From JAVJSU01 sp040219275 (GTDB taxonomy: Bacteria > Chloroflexota > Anaerolineae > Aggregatilineales > Phototrophicaceae), in NCBI GenBank assembly GCA_040219275.1, contig JAVJSU010000007.1:310001-374000 (forward strand): a stretch of DNA of 64,000 nucleotides, read 5' to 3'. The notes beneath the pieces were generated by a model. That model did not search any database, was not told where the DNA came from, and was given only the letters and a program-made list of their open reading frames with translations. Positions 27,614 to 36,775 of this stretch are shown here, piece by piece (the stretch's first letter is position 1; each line of letters begins with the position of its first letter). The position numbers and the translations under genes were made by a program.

Positions 27614-29002
27614 TTAATTGTCCGTACCGCCGACATTTGCCAAAGGGATACGAACGGTGGGCTGACCGACGCTGACGCGGGCGGATTGTCCCTTGCCACA
27701 CATGCCTACGCCGGGATCAAGCGCGAGGTCTGTGCCGACCATGTCAATGCTTTCCAACGCTTTGGGTCCGTTGCCTGCAATCGTCGCACTGCGTACCGGC
27801 GCGGTGAGTTTTCCGTCTTCGATCAGATAGGCTTCTGTGGCGTTAAAGACATAATCACCACGCGCAATATCTGCCTGACCGCCTGCCATATTTTTGATGT
27901 AAATACCTTTTTTGGTGGATTCGATAATTTCCTGCGGATCATGCGGACCAGCATCAATGTAAGTGTTGGTCATGCGCGGCATGGGCATGTGACGGAAACT
28001 CTGTCTACGTCCGTTGCCGGTGGAATGATGACCTGCACGGCGGGCTTCTACTAGATCCCACATATAATCGACGAGCACACCTTTGTCGATCAACACATTT
28101 TTGCGGGCTTCTACGCCGTCATCGTCAAAGCGCAATGAGCCACGCCGTCCGGGAATGGTGCCGTCATCAATGGCGGTGATGATTGGATTGGCTACGGTTT
28201 CGCCGACGCGTCCGGTATAGGCTGAACTGCCTTTGGTGATGAAATCTGCTTCCATTTGGTGTCCGCAGGCTTCGTGGAACAGCACGCCACCCCAGCCGTT
28301 ACAAATCACGACGGGCATTTCTCCTGCCGGGCATGGACGGGCATCCAGCATTTTCACGGCGGATTCTGCGGCGTTATGGGCGGCTTGATAAGGGTCTTTG
28401 GTGTCGAACAATTCCAGCCCGACACGCCCGCCGAAGCCTTCAAAGGCGCTCTGGAGTACGCCTTCTTTTTGTGCAGTCACGCCCACGCGGAATTCTGTGT
28501 AACTGCGGTCATCTTCGACGGCGACCCCATCGGAATTATACAACCACATCTGACGGTGTTTTTCCACGTAGCCGGGCATGACTTGAATAACATGCGGGCT
28601 ATAAGCACGGGCTTTCTCGTCCACTTTTTGCAGGATTTCTGCTTTCTGGGCGATGCTCATGGTGTCGAAGGGTTTGACGATGGGAAACGCGAGAGCGCTA
28701 TTTTTAGTTGTGAGGTCAATAATCTGAGATTTTGCACTGCCACTGCCCGCCGCGCCTGCCGCTTCCGCCGCACGGAGTAGACTCTCTTCGCTGAGATCGT
28801 CCGTGTAGGCGTAGGTGACCAGATTGCCGAAAAATACACGGATGCCCGCGCCGCGATCTGTGCCGCGAATGGCTTGCTCTAATTTGGATTCTTGCATGGC
28901 GAGTTGTAATTCAGTGGTATCTTCAACGTAAATTTCTGCCAGATCCGCGCCGGTTTTCATCGCCACTGCCAACACTTTACTGGCTGTTTCTTTCGAAATC
29001 AT
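27614..29002 (-). CDS. tldD: TldD metalloprotease catalytic subunit
   Basis: The 462-residue product has the zinc motif HEACGHQMEADFI (HExxxH, about residues 243-248), absent from the TldE partner. It also has GRRGSLRFDDDGVEA, GNGRRQSFRHMPMPRMTNTY, and the C-terminal PGVGMCGKGQSARVSVGQP typical of TldD. It is transcribed before tldE in the same direction. The biological substrate in this organism is unknown; no obvious small precursor peptide gene was found next to it. Confidence 0.92.
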   Translation of the reverse strand: MISKETASKVLAVAMKTGADLAEIYVEDTTELQLAMQESKLEQAIRGTDRGAGIRVFFGNLVTYAYTDDLSEESLLRAAEAAGAAGSGSAKSQIIDLTTKNSALAFPIVKPFDTMSIAQKAEILQKVDEKARAYSPHVIQVMPGYVEKHRQMWLYNSDGVAVEDDRSYTEFRVGVTAQKEGVLQSAFEGFGGRVGLELFDTKDPYQAAHNAAESAVKMLDARPCPAGEMPVVICNGWGGVLFHEACGHQMEADFITKGSSAYTGRVGETVANPIITAIDDGTIPGRRGSLRFDDDGVEARKNVLIDKGVLVDYMWDLVEARRAGHHSTGNGRRQSFRHMPMPRMTNTYIDAGPHDPQEIIESTKKGIYIKNMAGGQADIARGDYVFNATEAYLIEDGKLTAPVRSATIAGNGPKALESIDMVGTDLALDPGVGMCGKGQSARVSVGQPTVRIPLANVGGTDN

Positions 29003-29210
29003 ATAACTCTCCTTTTCACATCCGATTTATTTTTTTCTGGTAGGCAGGGTGAAATAGGTGGTGAAATGTCCCTATTTGGTTATACGTTGCTAACGCCCGA
29101 ATGGTTCTAAATTAATTTTCAATGGCGCAAATAGATTGTCGCTCAAAATTTCTTCATTGTCAAAATTTTTTCAATGGGGGCATTGGAGAAGGTTTTTTGC
29201 GATGAAATAA

Positions 29211-29231
29211 GGGCAACCCGGAAGATTGCCC
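29211..29231 (-). terminator. probable terminator for the hydroxyacid dehydrogenase gene
   Basis: A GGGCAA/TTGCCC stem with a 9-base loop is followed on the minus strand by TTATTTCATC. The rest of the 250 bp gap before tldD is A+T rich and holds nothing I can name. Confidence 0.45.
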
Positions 29232-29253
29232 CTAGTGTAAATATTATGTGGCG

Positions 29254-30276
29254 CTAATAGCCTCTTTCACGGTCAAGGCGATTGAAGAGTGGTTGATTTT
29301 GCAGATAGCGCCGCAGATTTTCCGCGAAGAGTGCCGCCGCCTTCTCATGATAGCGCGATGTCATGCCGGAGACGTGCGGGCTGATGATGACGTTATCGAG
29401 ATTCCACAACGGGCTGGACGCGGGCAGGGGTTCTTCTTCAAATACGTCCAACGCCGCGCCACCGATTTTTTCCGCCGCTAATGCAGAGATGAGCGCCTTT
29501 TCGTCAACGACATCCCCGCGTGCCACGTTAATGAGAATGGCAGAGCGTTTCATCGAATTCAGGACACTTTCATTGATCTGATGGTAGGTGGCTTCTGTGA
29601 GCGGGGTGGTGACGACCAGAAAATCGCATTCGCTTGCCATCGTCGCGGTAGCTTCCGGCGGATAGAGGCGTTCCGGAATTTCACCTTCCGGGTCGCCGGT
29701 TTCCGGTTCGGCATAGCCATCATCTTCGGTGCGTCGCAGGCTGTTTTTAGTGGCGAGAACGGTCATGCCGAGTGTGTGTGCCATACGTGCTAATTCACGG
29801 GCGATGCTCCCGTAGCCGGTGATGCCGAGCGTCATGCCACGCAAGCCGTGCGGTGCGAAAATCTCGTGGCGTTTTTCGGGCCAGGTGGCGCTGTTCTTGA
29901 GTTCCATCATCCGCGGGATGTTATACATAAATGCCAGCATCATACCGAGGCAATATTCCGCCATCTGTATCGCATGGATGCCACTAGCAGACGTGATTTC
30001 TACATCTTCGGCTTCTTTGACGATGCGCTTCGTGACCACACTTTCCATCCCCGCGAAATGCAGTTGTATCCAGCGCAGACGGGGGGCTTCTTCTGGCTCA
30101 GGAAAGTGGCGAATCGTATAGAGTATTTCTGCGTTTTTCCACGCCGCCGGAGGCACATCTGGATAGTGCCTTTCGACATTTAATTCAGGGGAAATTTCTC
30201 GTAGTTGTGCCATGATTTCGTCGGAAAAATCTGCGGCGACAATAACGTTAATTTTCTCTTGTTTGTTTTCGCTCAT
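29254..30276 (-). CDS. D-2-hydroxyacid dehydrogenase family protein
   Basis: Start placed at 30276 (MSENKQEKI), after AAGGG; 340 residues. The Rossmann core reads GMTLGITGYGSIARELARMA. The catalytic residues are seen in LINVARGDVVDEKALI (Arg), ALDVFEEEPLP (Glu) and VIISPHVSGMTSRY (His), as in NAD(P)-dependent 2-hydroxyacid dehydrogenases. The substrate is not predictable. A TATAAT lies at 30315-30320 on the minus strand, near the start. Confidence 0.88.
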   Translation of the reverse strand: MSENKQEKINVIVAADFSDEIMAQLREISPELNVERHYPDVPPAAWKNAEILYTIRHFPEPEEAPRLRWIQLHFAGMESVVTKRIVKEAEDVEITSASGIHAIQMAEYCLGMMLAFMYNIPRMMELKNSATWPEKRHEIFAPHGLRGMTLGITGYGSIARELARMAHTLGMTVLATKNSLRRTEDDGYAEPETGDPEGEIPERLYPPEATATMASECDFLVVTTPLTEATYHQINESVLNSMKRSAILINVARGDVVDEKALISALAAEKIGGAALDVFEEEPLPASSPLWNLDNVIISPHVSGMTSRYHEKAAALFAENLRRYLQNQPLFNRLDRERGY

Positions 30277-30329
30277 AGCTAACCCTTCATGATGCGGATA
30301 AGGCAATCCAGCGCATTATAACGCAAACA

Positions 30330-30354
30330 GGGCGCAGTGCTTATCACCGCGCCC
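30330..30354 (-). terminator. possible terminator for the lipoprotein gene
   Basis: A GGGCGC/GCGCCC stem with a 13-base loop lies 36 bp after the lipoprotein stop. On the minus strand it is followed by TGTTTGCGTT, a weak T tract. It is close to the -10 of the next gene. Confidence 0.45.
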
Positions 30355-30389
30355 GTTAAAATTGGTCTTATCGAGAAAAATTGAATAGC

Positions 30390-31097
30390 CTAGCCGGAAG
30401 TTTCAGGAATGTCTTCCACCAGACCGCGCACCAGTGCAAATAGGCGGATAATTTCCGGTGGCATGAAGCCATCCCTCGCCTGAATTAAACGGCTTAAACC
30501 CTCGTTTTGGCTTGCCCCCATGCGATAATAATAGGTGTCATCGGTGGCGGCGGGACCAAGAAATGTGCCCTGCATCCCGAAAAAGTTAATCTCATCCATC
30601 AAGGTAGCGATGGCTTCAATTTCAGCAGACCTTGCCGGGGCGACAGATTCGCCATCCAGAGTGACTCGCCCATCGCTATAGACTTCGATACGGAGCGTCT
30701 CGTCATTAATACCGCCGGATTGCTCATAGAAAATATAATCGAAGCCGGATGCGCGTGCCTCTCCCGGAATGGGTTCTTCGGTTGAAGCCGCACCCAATAC
30801 GCCCACAGGTGGCGCGTAAAAGCCATCCAGCCCACCGGAAGACAGTGGCTGTTGCACATATGGCGTGACCTGTTCCGGCGGGATAATCGTGCCGAATTCA
30901 TTGTAGTAGGTGGCATCGGCATTTGGTGTTTCCGCATCCACATCATCACCGCTAAATTCTTCTACGGGTGATTGATTTTGTGCTTCTGGCGTTGCGCCTT
31001 CCGGTGCGGGTGTATCATCACCACCGCCACCACAGGCAGTCAACATAAAAACACTGAGTAATGCTATGTAAAGCGCGTTTCGCATCATGCGCGACAT
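30390..31097 (-). CDS. predicted lipoprotein of unknown function
   Basis: The 235-residue product has a lipoprotein signal peptide ending in the lipobox LTAC (Cys 22), then a Gly/Asp/Pro/Gln-rich linker of about 40 residues, then a globular part containing IFYEQSGGINDETLRIEVYSDG. No family recognised. It would be anchored to the outer face of the membrane. Confidence 0.8.
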   Translation of the reverse strand: MSRMMRNALYIALLSVFMLTACGGGGDDTPAPEGATPEAQNQSPVEEFSGDDVDAETPNADATYYNEFGTIIPPEQVTPYVQQPLSSGGLDGFYAPPVGVLGAASTEEPIPGEARASGFDYIFYEQSGGINDETLRIEVYSDGRVTLDGESVAPARSAEIEAIATLMDEINFFGMQGTFLGPAATDDTYYYRMGASQNEGLSRLIQARDGFMPPEIIRLFALVRGLVEDIPETSG

Positions 31098-31236
31098 TGT
31101 GTTGCGCCTCCTCTGTCGTTATACGCTATATTCAGTGTCGCGCAGTTTTCAGTGCATAGCAAGTTGAGAAATTGATAGAAAGTTGTCAGTAAACACAAAA
31201 TGAATATTAATAAGACAGATAGCCTGTAATTCTCGC

Positions 31237-32298
31237 CTACACCAGCGGATCAAGCAGATAACGGGCGATGAGATGCGTTGTGTGTTGGATGCTGTCTTCG
31301 TGGGTGCGCTCATAGGCATGTGATGCGTCCACCCCCGGACCGAATAAGCCAACCCGCGCATCATGCCCCGCCCGCCAGAACGATGTGCCGTCAGACGCAT
31401 AATAAACATAAATATCAGTGTGATAGGGAATGGCGTGTTCTGTCGCTAAACGCCGGAATTTGTTGTTCATGTCAAAGTGATAAGGTCCGCCACCATCTTT
31501 GATGCAGATGCTGACGGAAAATTCATCCCCGGTTTGCCCCTGACCGATTGCACCCATATCAATCGAGACGAGTTCCTCAATATCCGGAAATCCAGAAGCG
31601 CCACCATGCCCGACCTCTTCATAATTTGCGATGAGTAAATGGCTGGTTTGAGCGGGGCGATGTCCAGCGTCTTTGAGCGCCAATAACGCGCCGTAAATCC
31701 CCGCCACGCCTGCCTTATCATCCAGAAAACGTGAGCGGATGAAGCCAGAGTCCGAACGCTCCACACGCGGATCAAGAAAGACGAAATCGCCGACTGCGAT
31801 GCCGAATTTTCGGGTTTCGTCGGCGCTGGTTGTGCGAAGATCAAGCCGGACTTCCATCGTATCGTCGTTGCGGTCTGAAGTTTGTATTTTGCTGTTGACG
31901 TGGGTGCTGGTGTTGCTCGGTGCAATCGTGCCACGATAGCGTTGATTGTCATGCGTGCGGACGGTCACACCTTCGGATTCTACGCCTCCCCACAACAATC
32001 CGCCGAGTCGGGTACATTTGAGCCGTCCGTTGGATTTGATCTCCTTGACCATCAAGCCGAGCGTGTCAATATGGGCGGTCATGCCGACAGCTTTTTCGTG
32101 ATTTTCGCCCTGCACGGTGATGAGCAACGCCCCTTTTTTGGTGACTGTCATCGTCAGGTCAGGGATGGCGAGCAGTTCGAATTGACTGCGGACGAATTCA
32201 ATCGCTTCGTCATGATAACCGGTGGGGCTGGGCGTGTTCAGCAAATCCACCAGAAATTGCATGGTTTTTTCCATGTTGAAGTTCAGTTCTGCGGGCAT
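31237..32298 (-). CDS. M42-family aminopeptidase/endoglucanase-type metallopeptidase
   Basis: The 353-residue product has the M42 layout. Metal ligands and acids are seen in MTAHIDTLGLMV, RFLDDKAGVAG, NYEEVGHGGASG, SIDMGAIG and GVDASHAYERTH. These are dinuclear zinc/cobalt aminopeptidases that often form tetrahedral dodecamers in the cytosol. The gene is alone, with a minus-strand PRC-barrel gene upstream. Confidence 0.92.
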   Translation of the reverse strand: MPAELNFNMEKTMQFLVDLLNTPSPTGYHDEAIEFVRSQFELLAIPDLTMTVTKKGALLITVQGENHEKAVGMTAHIDTLGLMVKEIKSNGRLKCTRLGGLLWGGVESEGVTVRTHDNQRYRGTIAPSNTSTHVNSKIQTSDRNDDTMEVRLDLRTTSADETRKFGIAVGDFVFLDPRVERSDSGFIRSRFLDDKAGVAGIYGALLALKDAGHRPAQTSHLLIANYEEVGHGGASGFPDIEELVSIDMGAIGQGQTGDEFSVSICIKDGGGPYHFDMNNKFRRLATEHAIPYHTDIYVYYASDGTSFWRAGHDARVGLFGPGVDASHAYERTHEDSIQHTTHLIARYLLDPLV

Positions 32299-32359
32299 GT
32301 TTTAGCCTCCGGCATATAAACAGATCTGAAATGTAACGCACTTGACCCAAGAATCAAAA

Positions 32360-32389
32360 AGGACGGAAACGCCGGAGCGCTCCCGTCCT
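32360..32389 (-). terminator. intrinsic terminator for the PRC-barrel gene
   Basis: An AGGACGG/CCGTCCT stem (7 bp) with a 16-base internal loop is followed on the minus strand by TTTTTGATTC. It lies 18 bp past the stop codon. Confidence 0.7.
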
Positions 32390-32406
32390 ATTAAAATCTT
32401 GCTTAG

Positions 32407-32778
32407 TTAGCTTCGCCAGTATGGTACGATGTCGTAATAGCTATATACGGTGTCATACCACTCTTGATTCGGCGTTTGGGGCCAATTGTCTTTATTAAAG
32501 CCCGGCGCGTTCTTCAAGCGGTCTTTATCCACGTCGAAAATCACGCGTTCATTTTCTGTATCGAGCATCATCGCTTCCATCGGAACGGCGAAGTATTTTT
32601 CACCTAAGCCGAGAAATCCACCAAATGACAGGACAGCATAGGCGATGCGACCCGCATTAAAGTCAATCATGATGTCTTCGATATTGCCAAGGTTTTCCCC
32701 TGCGGAGTTAACAACATCCGTACCGTTGATGGTCGATGCTGAGAGTGTAGCAAATTTAGTTTTTGTGTGCATATTCAT
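32407..32778 (-). CDS. PRC-barrel domain protein
   Basis: Start placed at 32778 because AAGGAAG lies about 10 bp upstream; 123 residues. The PRC-barrel reads VVNSAGENLGNIEDIMID, then AYAVLSFGGFLGLGEKYFAVPMEAM. The C-terminus is Trp/Tyr rich (WPQTPNQEWYDTVYSYYD). PRC-barrel proteins act as adaptors in RNA processing or photosynthetic membranes, and free-standing ones are common stress-linked proteins. Exact role unknown. Confidence 0.85.
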   Translation of the reverse strand: MNMHTKTKFATLSASTINGTDVVNSAGENLGNIEDIMIDFNAGRIAYAVLSFGGFLGLGEKYFAVPMEAMMLDTENERVIFDVDKDRLKNAPGFNKDNWPQTPNQEWYDTVYSYYDIVPYWRS

Positions 32779-32909
32779 AAAGTAAGTTCTTCCTTTCGTT
32801 TCGCTTACTATGCCCACAGTATAGGATTTGCAGATGAGTCCTTACTTAATTTGTAACTAACAGCCTATCCCCATTAGATGAGTAGGAGATTATTTCCGAG
32901 TATTACGCA

Positions 32910-33136
32910 AGTGATGTTACGCAAAAATAATCAATCAGGATATTTAACTTGCAAGCAGTAAAAGACCGTAAGTAAATCAGCATTTCAGTAAATCAGCATT
33001 TCAGCAAAAACATTCAATGCACGTTGGCACTATGTGCTTTCTGACAAACTGATTACCTGACCAACTGACTTACTCCTGTTTGAGCATCTACTACATGCCT
33101 AACATCATCCTCATAGTTACTCTGCGTAATGTCAGT
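32910..33136. mobile_element. MITE-like element, copy A (about 227 bp)
   Basis: The left end is TGATGTTACGCA (32912-32923) and the right end TGCGTAATGTCAGT (33123-33136), an imperfect inverted pair. The whole length is nearly identical to 40959-41178, with matching phrases such as GTGCTTTCTGACAAACTGATT and TTTGAGCATCTACT. A 16 bp unit TAAATCAGCATTTCAG is tandemly doubled at 32973-33004 here but not in the other copy. The right terminus supplies the first base of the S12 hydrolase stop codon (33136-33138, minus). No ORF inside. The 90 bp to its left is A+T-rich with nothing nameable. Confidence 0.7.
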
Positions 33137-34755
33137 TACGTAAAGAAGCGATAATATGATGCGCCGGAAAAGGTTATGCGCGCCGCTTTACCGTCGATGA
33201 ACGTGTCGAAGTGTAGGCGTTCCGGCGAGTGTTCGTCTGTGCCGGGGCGGAACGTGTGGTCGCCCATATTGATGAGCATTTCAGTAAATCCGGCGGGATA
33301 GACGAGTAATAATTGCCCTTTGCGGATGATGACTTTGAAGGTCGGCAACCAGATATTGGGCGCACGGTAGCGTCCGGTGTAGGTGTGCCATGCGTTCGGC
33401 ACATCGAAACGGGTTGCCCCAGAGTAAGCGGGTGTGATGTACCATGCGTCGCCATGAAAGAGTTCGACAACCTGACCGGACTCATCGCGCTTAAATGCGA
33501 AACCATCACCTGAAAGTGCTGGATGGGCGACGACGAAATGATCTTTGTTGTATGTGAACAGTTGCAAGTCTGCGTCTTTTAATTGCAGATATAAACGCCT
33601 GCCCTCGGCGAAAAATGTGAGCGTTGCGCCATCATCGCGTGTATAGGTATTTGTATAGTCGGCTGTGTTTTCGATGAGCGATGGCTCTGCGACGATTGGC
33701 ACGGTCGGGATGTCCTGCTCATGGACGGCGGCGCGGAGTAACTTCAAGCCGTTTTCGGCAATACTCAATATTTCCGCCTCGCCATGATTTGCCAGCACGA
33801 TCAACCCCAAACGATTATCCGCATCGACGAGCATTATCGCAGAAAAACCCGGCATACTGCCACCGTGTCCGTAATGGGTGGCTTCGTCAAAGGTGCTGAG
33901 GATGAGTCCGTAACCATAATGATGTGTACCGAAGGCTTCTACAACGGGCGTGACCATCTGCATGAAGGCTTCTTCGGAGATTAACCTGTCGCCAGAGTCC
34001 GTTTGCCCGCCATGAATCAGCATCCGCATAAAGCGCATCATGTCTTCTGCGTTGGAGACGATACTGCCATCACCATAGCCGTATTCGAACCACGGGGCGG
34101 GCGCAAGCGGTCTGCCGGGTGGTGCGGGACGGTCATCATAGTAATGCGTGTAGCCGACTGCCATCAGTCCACGGGCGCGATGGGTGATGACGGGTAATGT
34201 TTGTGTCATTTCCAGCGGATTGAGGATGCGCTCCTGAATAATATCGCCATAGGGTTGTTTGTTGAGCGTTTCAAGGATCAGCGTCAGGGCTTTGTAGCCG
34301 ACATTTGAATAATGAAAATATGTTCCGGGTGCAGAGGCGGTTTGTGTTTCTCGCAGATCATAGACTTCGTAGAGATGCTCGCCGGTGAAATCCATCCCGC
34401 CGATGATGCCCGCCGAATGGGTCAGCAGATGATGCACGGTGATCGGTTCGTATTGTGAACGCACATCGAACCACGGCAGATAGGCGGTGACGGGTGCGTG
34501 TAGGTCGAGCTTTCCGGCTTCGACTTCCTGCAAAATAGCAATTGCGGTGAATGATTTGCCAATTGAGCCAATTTGAAACAGATGACTGCCAATAAGCGGA
34601 AGGTGCGCCGCCACATCTGCCACGCCATCACTGGCGAGGAACAGGGTTTGATTGTCGTCGGTTACCCCCACTTGAATGGCGGGAATATTCTGTTCGCGCA
34701 TCTTTTGTGCGGTGAACAGATCGAGGCGCATCAGGGCTTCCTGCAATTTTGTCAT
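33136..34755 (-). CDS. serine hydrolase, beta-lactamase/PBP (S12) family
   Basis: The 539-residue product has the S12 catalytic set: SIGK at residues 64-67 in QIGSIGKSFTAIA, YSN in FHYSNVGYKA, and HYGHGGSMPG as the third motif. An additional C-terminal beta domain follows (about 380-539). There is no signal peptide, so it is probably cytosolic, unless the start is wrong. Such enzymes act as esterases, D-aminopeptidases or peptidases. Resistance to antibiotics is not implied. Its stop codon lies at the terminus of a MITE-like element. Confidence 0.88.
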   Translation of the reverse strand: MTKLQEALMRLDLFTAQKMREQNIPAIQVGVTDDNQTLFLASDGVADVAAHLPLIGSHLFQIGSIGKSFTAIAILQEVEAGKLDLHAPVTAYLPWFDVRSQYEPITVHHLLTHSAGIIGGMDFTGEHLYEVYDLRETQTASAPGTYFHYSNVGYKALTLILETLNKQPYGDIIQERILNPLEMTQTLPVITHRARGLMAVGYTHYYDDRPAPPGRPLAPAPWFEYGYGDGSIVSNAEDMMRFMRMLIHGGQTDSGDRLISEEAFMQMVTPVVEAFGTHHYGYGLILSTFDEATHYGHGGSMPGFSAIMLVDADNRLGLIVLANHGEAEILSIAENGLKLLRAAVHEQDIPTVPIVAEPSLIENTADYTNTYTRDDGATLTFFAEGRRLYLQLKDADLQLFTYNKDHFVVAHPALSGDGFAFKRDESGQVVELFHGDAWYITPAYSGATRFDVPNAWHTYTGRYRAPNIWLPTFKVIIRKGQLLLVYPAGFTEMLINMGDHTFRPGTDEHSPERLHFDTFIDGKAARITFSGASYYRFFT

Positions 34756-34795
34756 TCAGTTTGTTCCTTAGACGGCATCATCTCTACTATAAAAA

Positions 34796-34804
34796 TGATA
34801 CAAT
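34796..34804 (+). promoter_or_regulatory. probable extended -10 promoter for the GNAT gene at 34852
   Basis: TGATACAAT (TGn plus TACAAT) lies 48 bp before the ATG in a divergent intergenic region. On the other strand TATAGT (34786-34791) would serve the S12 hydrolase gene. Confidence 0.4.
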
Positions 34805-34851
34805 CAATATTGGAAATATGCCTGAATTGCAGATGATAGGACTGAGGTCTG

Positions 34852-35817
34852 ATGGGAAAAATCGAGGTTCGGCGTGCCACAATGGATGATGTAGGGGCAA
34901 TTAGCACCCTGTTTCAGGGGCGGATTGCACGATGGCAACGCATCAATGCGTCCGGTCAGGTAGAAGATTTGCCGTATGACGCGTTGACGATTTACGAACG
35001 CTGGTTGCATGGCGGGGCGTGGATGAGCGTGGAAACAGCTAGCTTGCATCTCAGCCATTTGCTGTGCGGTGCAGGGCTTCCGGTGGTTGCCTGTGTAGAT
35101 GGGCAGGTGCGGGCATATGCAGAATTTTTTGTCGGGGATGAACCGCCACCGTTTGGCAAGCATCTGCATCTGGCGCAACTGATCGTCCATCCCTTGCATC
35201 AGGCGAATCGTCGGCTGGAAAATGTGCTCCTGCGTTTTACCACCGAGCAAGGCTTACAGATGGATGTGGAGCGCATCACGGTTAGTTTTTCCGGATATGA
35301 TGCCGAAGCGACAAAATATTATACGGAATACGGGATGCGATTGGTGGAACAGGTGGGGCGGGTTGCCATCGCCGCGCAGACCGGACAGGGCTTTTACAAA
35401 GTGACCGCCCATGCCAATCCGGATTCCGCACAGGTCGCGGGTTTTAACATGACGCTGGGACGAACGGAGAGCGCCCGTTATCATTGGGAAACGCTGTGGG
35501 TGAATTTGTGGGGCGCATTCCCGAAAATTAATGAGCGCCATACCTATCGCCTCAAATTTAATGTTGCCGGACAGGACGTGTTTGTGGTGTGCCGTGAGGA
35601 TTTGTATAATCCCCGTGCGGTGGATTTGTTCTGCTGGTCGCCCAAGCCACTGACGGGGCAGGTGATGGTTGCGATGCGCGATTGGACGCATCGGCAGGGG
35701 TATCGCACCTTACATCTGAATATGACGGCAAATGCGCTTAAGGCGTTGAACCTTGAGACAGAGACCATCCCGTTTAAGCAGGTGATTTTCGCGGCGGATA
35801 TTCTGCCCGAAGAGTAA
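34852..35817 (+). CDS. GNAT-domain acetyltransferase-like protein
   Basis: A 321-residue protein. The first half is GNAT-like: IEVRRATMDDVGAISTLF start, AEFFVGDEPPPFGKHLHLAQLIVHPLHQ for the beta4 strand and CoA loop, and ATKYYTEYGMRLVEQVGR near 165. The second half (190-321) repeats some GNAT secondary structure without a clear CoA loop. Activity and substrate unknown. Confidence 0.7.
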   Translation: MGKIEVRRATMDDVGAISTLFQGRIARWQRINASGQVEDLPYDALTIYERWLHGGAWMSVETASLHLSHLLCGAGLPVVACVDGQVRAYAEFFVGDEPPPFGKHLHLAQLIVHPLHQANRRLENVLLRFTTEQGLQMDVERITVSFSGYDAEATKYYTEYGMRLVEQVGRVAIAAQTGQGFYKVTAHANPDSAQVAGFNMTLGRTESARYHWETLWVNLWGAFPKINERHTYRLKFNVAGQDVFVVCREDLYNPRAVDLFCWSPKPLTGQVMVAMRDWTHRQGYRTLHLNMTANALKALNLETETIPFKQVIFAADILPEE

Positions 35818-35917
35818 GTACTGTGTCGGGCGTTCTTACCGCCTTCCAACCTAAGCTACTGCTGATTAATGGTATACTGAATATAACGCAATGGAGAGGG
35901 ATTGAGACCGACAACAC

Positions 35918-36667
35918 ATGCCGATTTACGAACCCGATCATGTAGAATATAAAATCGACCAGGGACATATTAGTATTGTTCTTGATGATGGAAAACAGGT
36001 GCCATCTTATTTTGCCCACCCGCAACTTGGGGGCAAATTCCCCGGTGTGGTGCTCATTCACGATTGGTGGGGGATCACGACGATCATCCGGCGGATGGCG
36101 AATTTGTTCGCGCAGATGGGCTATTATGTGATGGTGCCGGATATGTTTCATGGTAAGACGGCGGTTCGTCCCAAAGAAGCGATGGCACTCGTGAAAACGC
36201 TCGGTACAGATACCGGCTATGCGATGGTCGATAGTGCGCTGGCTGTGCTGGAACATCATCATCAATGCAATGCGTATGTTGCCGCGATTGGCGTGGGCAT
36301 GGGTGGTGCGCTGGCATTTGAGGCGGCGATTAAGCGCGAAGATATCGAAGCGGCGGTGGCATATTCCGGTTTTCCGCATCGCTACTTCGGGCATTTTAAA
36401 GATGTACACATGCCGGTGCAGGCATTTTACGGATCAGAAGAACCACACATCACCCCGCAGTTAATTGTGCGTTTGCGTGATGAATTGGCGCAATCGAAAT
36501 TTGATTCACAGGTCAATGTCATTGAGGGGATGGGGCATGAATTATTCGGTGAGGATATGCCCAACGATCTTCGCCTGAAAAGCCGCGATGTGTTGAAGAA
36601 CACCTTAAATTTTCTTGACCAGCATTTGCTCGGACCGGAAAAATCCGCCAAACGCCAGACATTTTAA
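35918..36667 (+). CDS. dienelactone-hydrolase-like protein lacking the nucleophile
   Basis: The 249-residue product matches dienelactone hydrolase: GVVLIHDWWGITTIIRRMANLFAQMGY, VPDMFHGK, then the elbow AIGVGMGGALAFEAA. The usual Cys (GxCxGG) is Gly at about residue 127. The acid site reads FYGSEEPHI (Glu rather than Asp), and GMGHELFGEDMP holds the histidine. It is probably not an active hydrolase of the classical kind. The N-terminal 30 residues carry an extra beta segment. It starts about 100 bp after the GNAT gene. Confidence 0.85.
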   Translation: MPIYEPDHVEYKIDQGHISIVLDDGKQVPSYFAHPQLGGKFPGVVLIHDWWGITTIIRRMANLFAQMGYYVMVPDMFHGKTAVRPKEAMALVKTLGTDTGYAMVDSALAVLEHHHQCNAYVAAIGVGMGGALAFEAAIKREDIEAAVAYSGFPHRYFGHFKDVHMPVQAFYGSEEPHITPQLIVRLRDELAQSKFDSQVNVIEGMGHELFGEDMPNDLRLKSRDVLKNTLNFLDQHLLGPEKSAKRQTF

Positions 36668-36703
36668 AGAGTTGTTAGTTCGCAGTTTTTAGTTGTTAGT
36701 AAG
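36668..36703. repeat. degenerate CAGTTTTTAG-type intergenic repeat
   Basis: AGTTGTTAGTTCGCAGTTTT and TAGTTGTTAGT directly follow the dienelactone-hydrolase-like stop. This is the same class of repeat as at 1756 and 20454. Confidence 0.5.
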
Positions 36704-36775
36704 GACGCGATTTTTTTAACTAAACGTGCTGTGAAGATCAATCGACAATGGATCCTCGTTACCGTTTAGAGCGGT

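Noticed and set aside
33136..34755. S12 hydrolase as an antibiotic resistance beta-lactamase
   Set aside because: It has the S12 motifs but no signal peptide and an extra C-terminal domain, which fits esterase or peptidase relatives at least as well.
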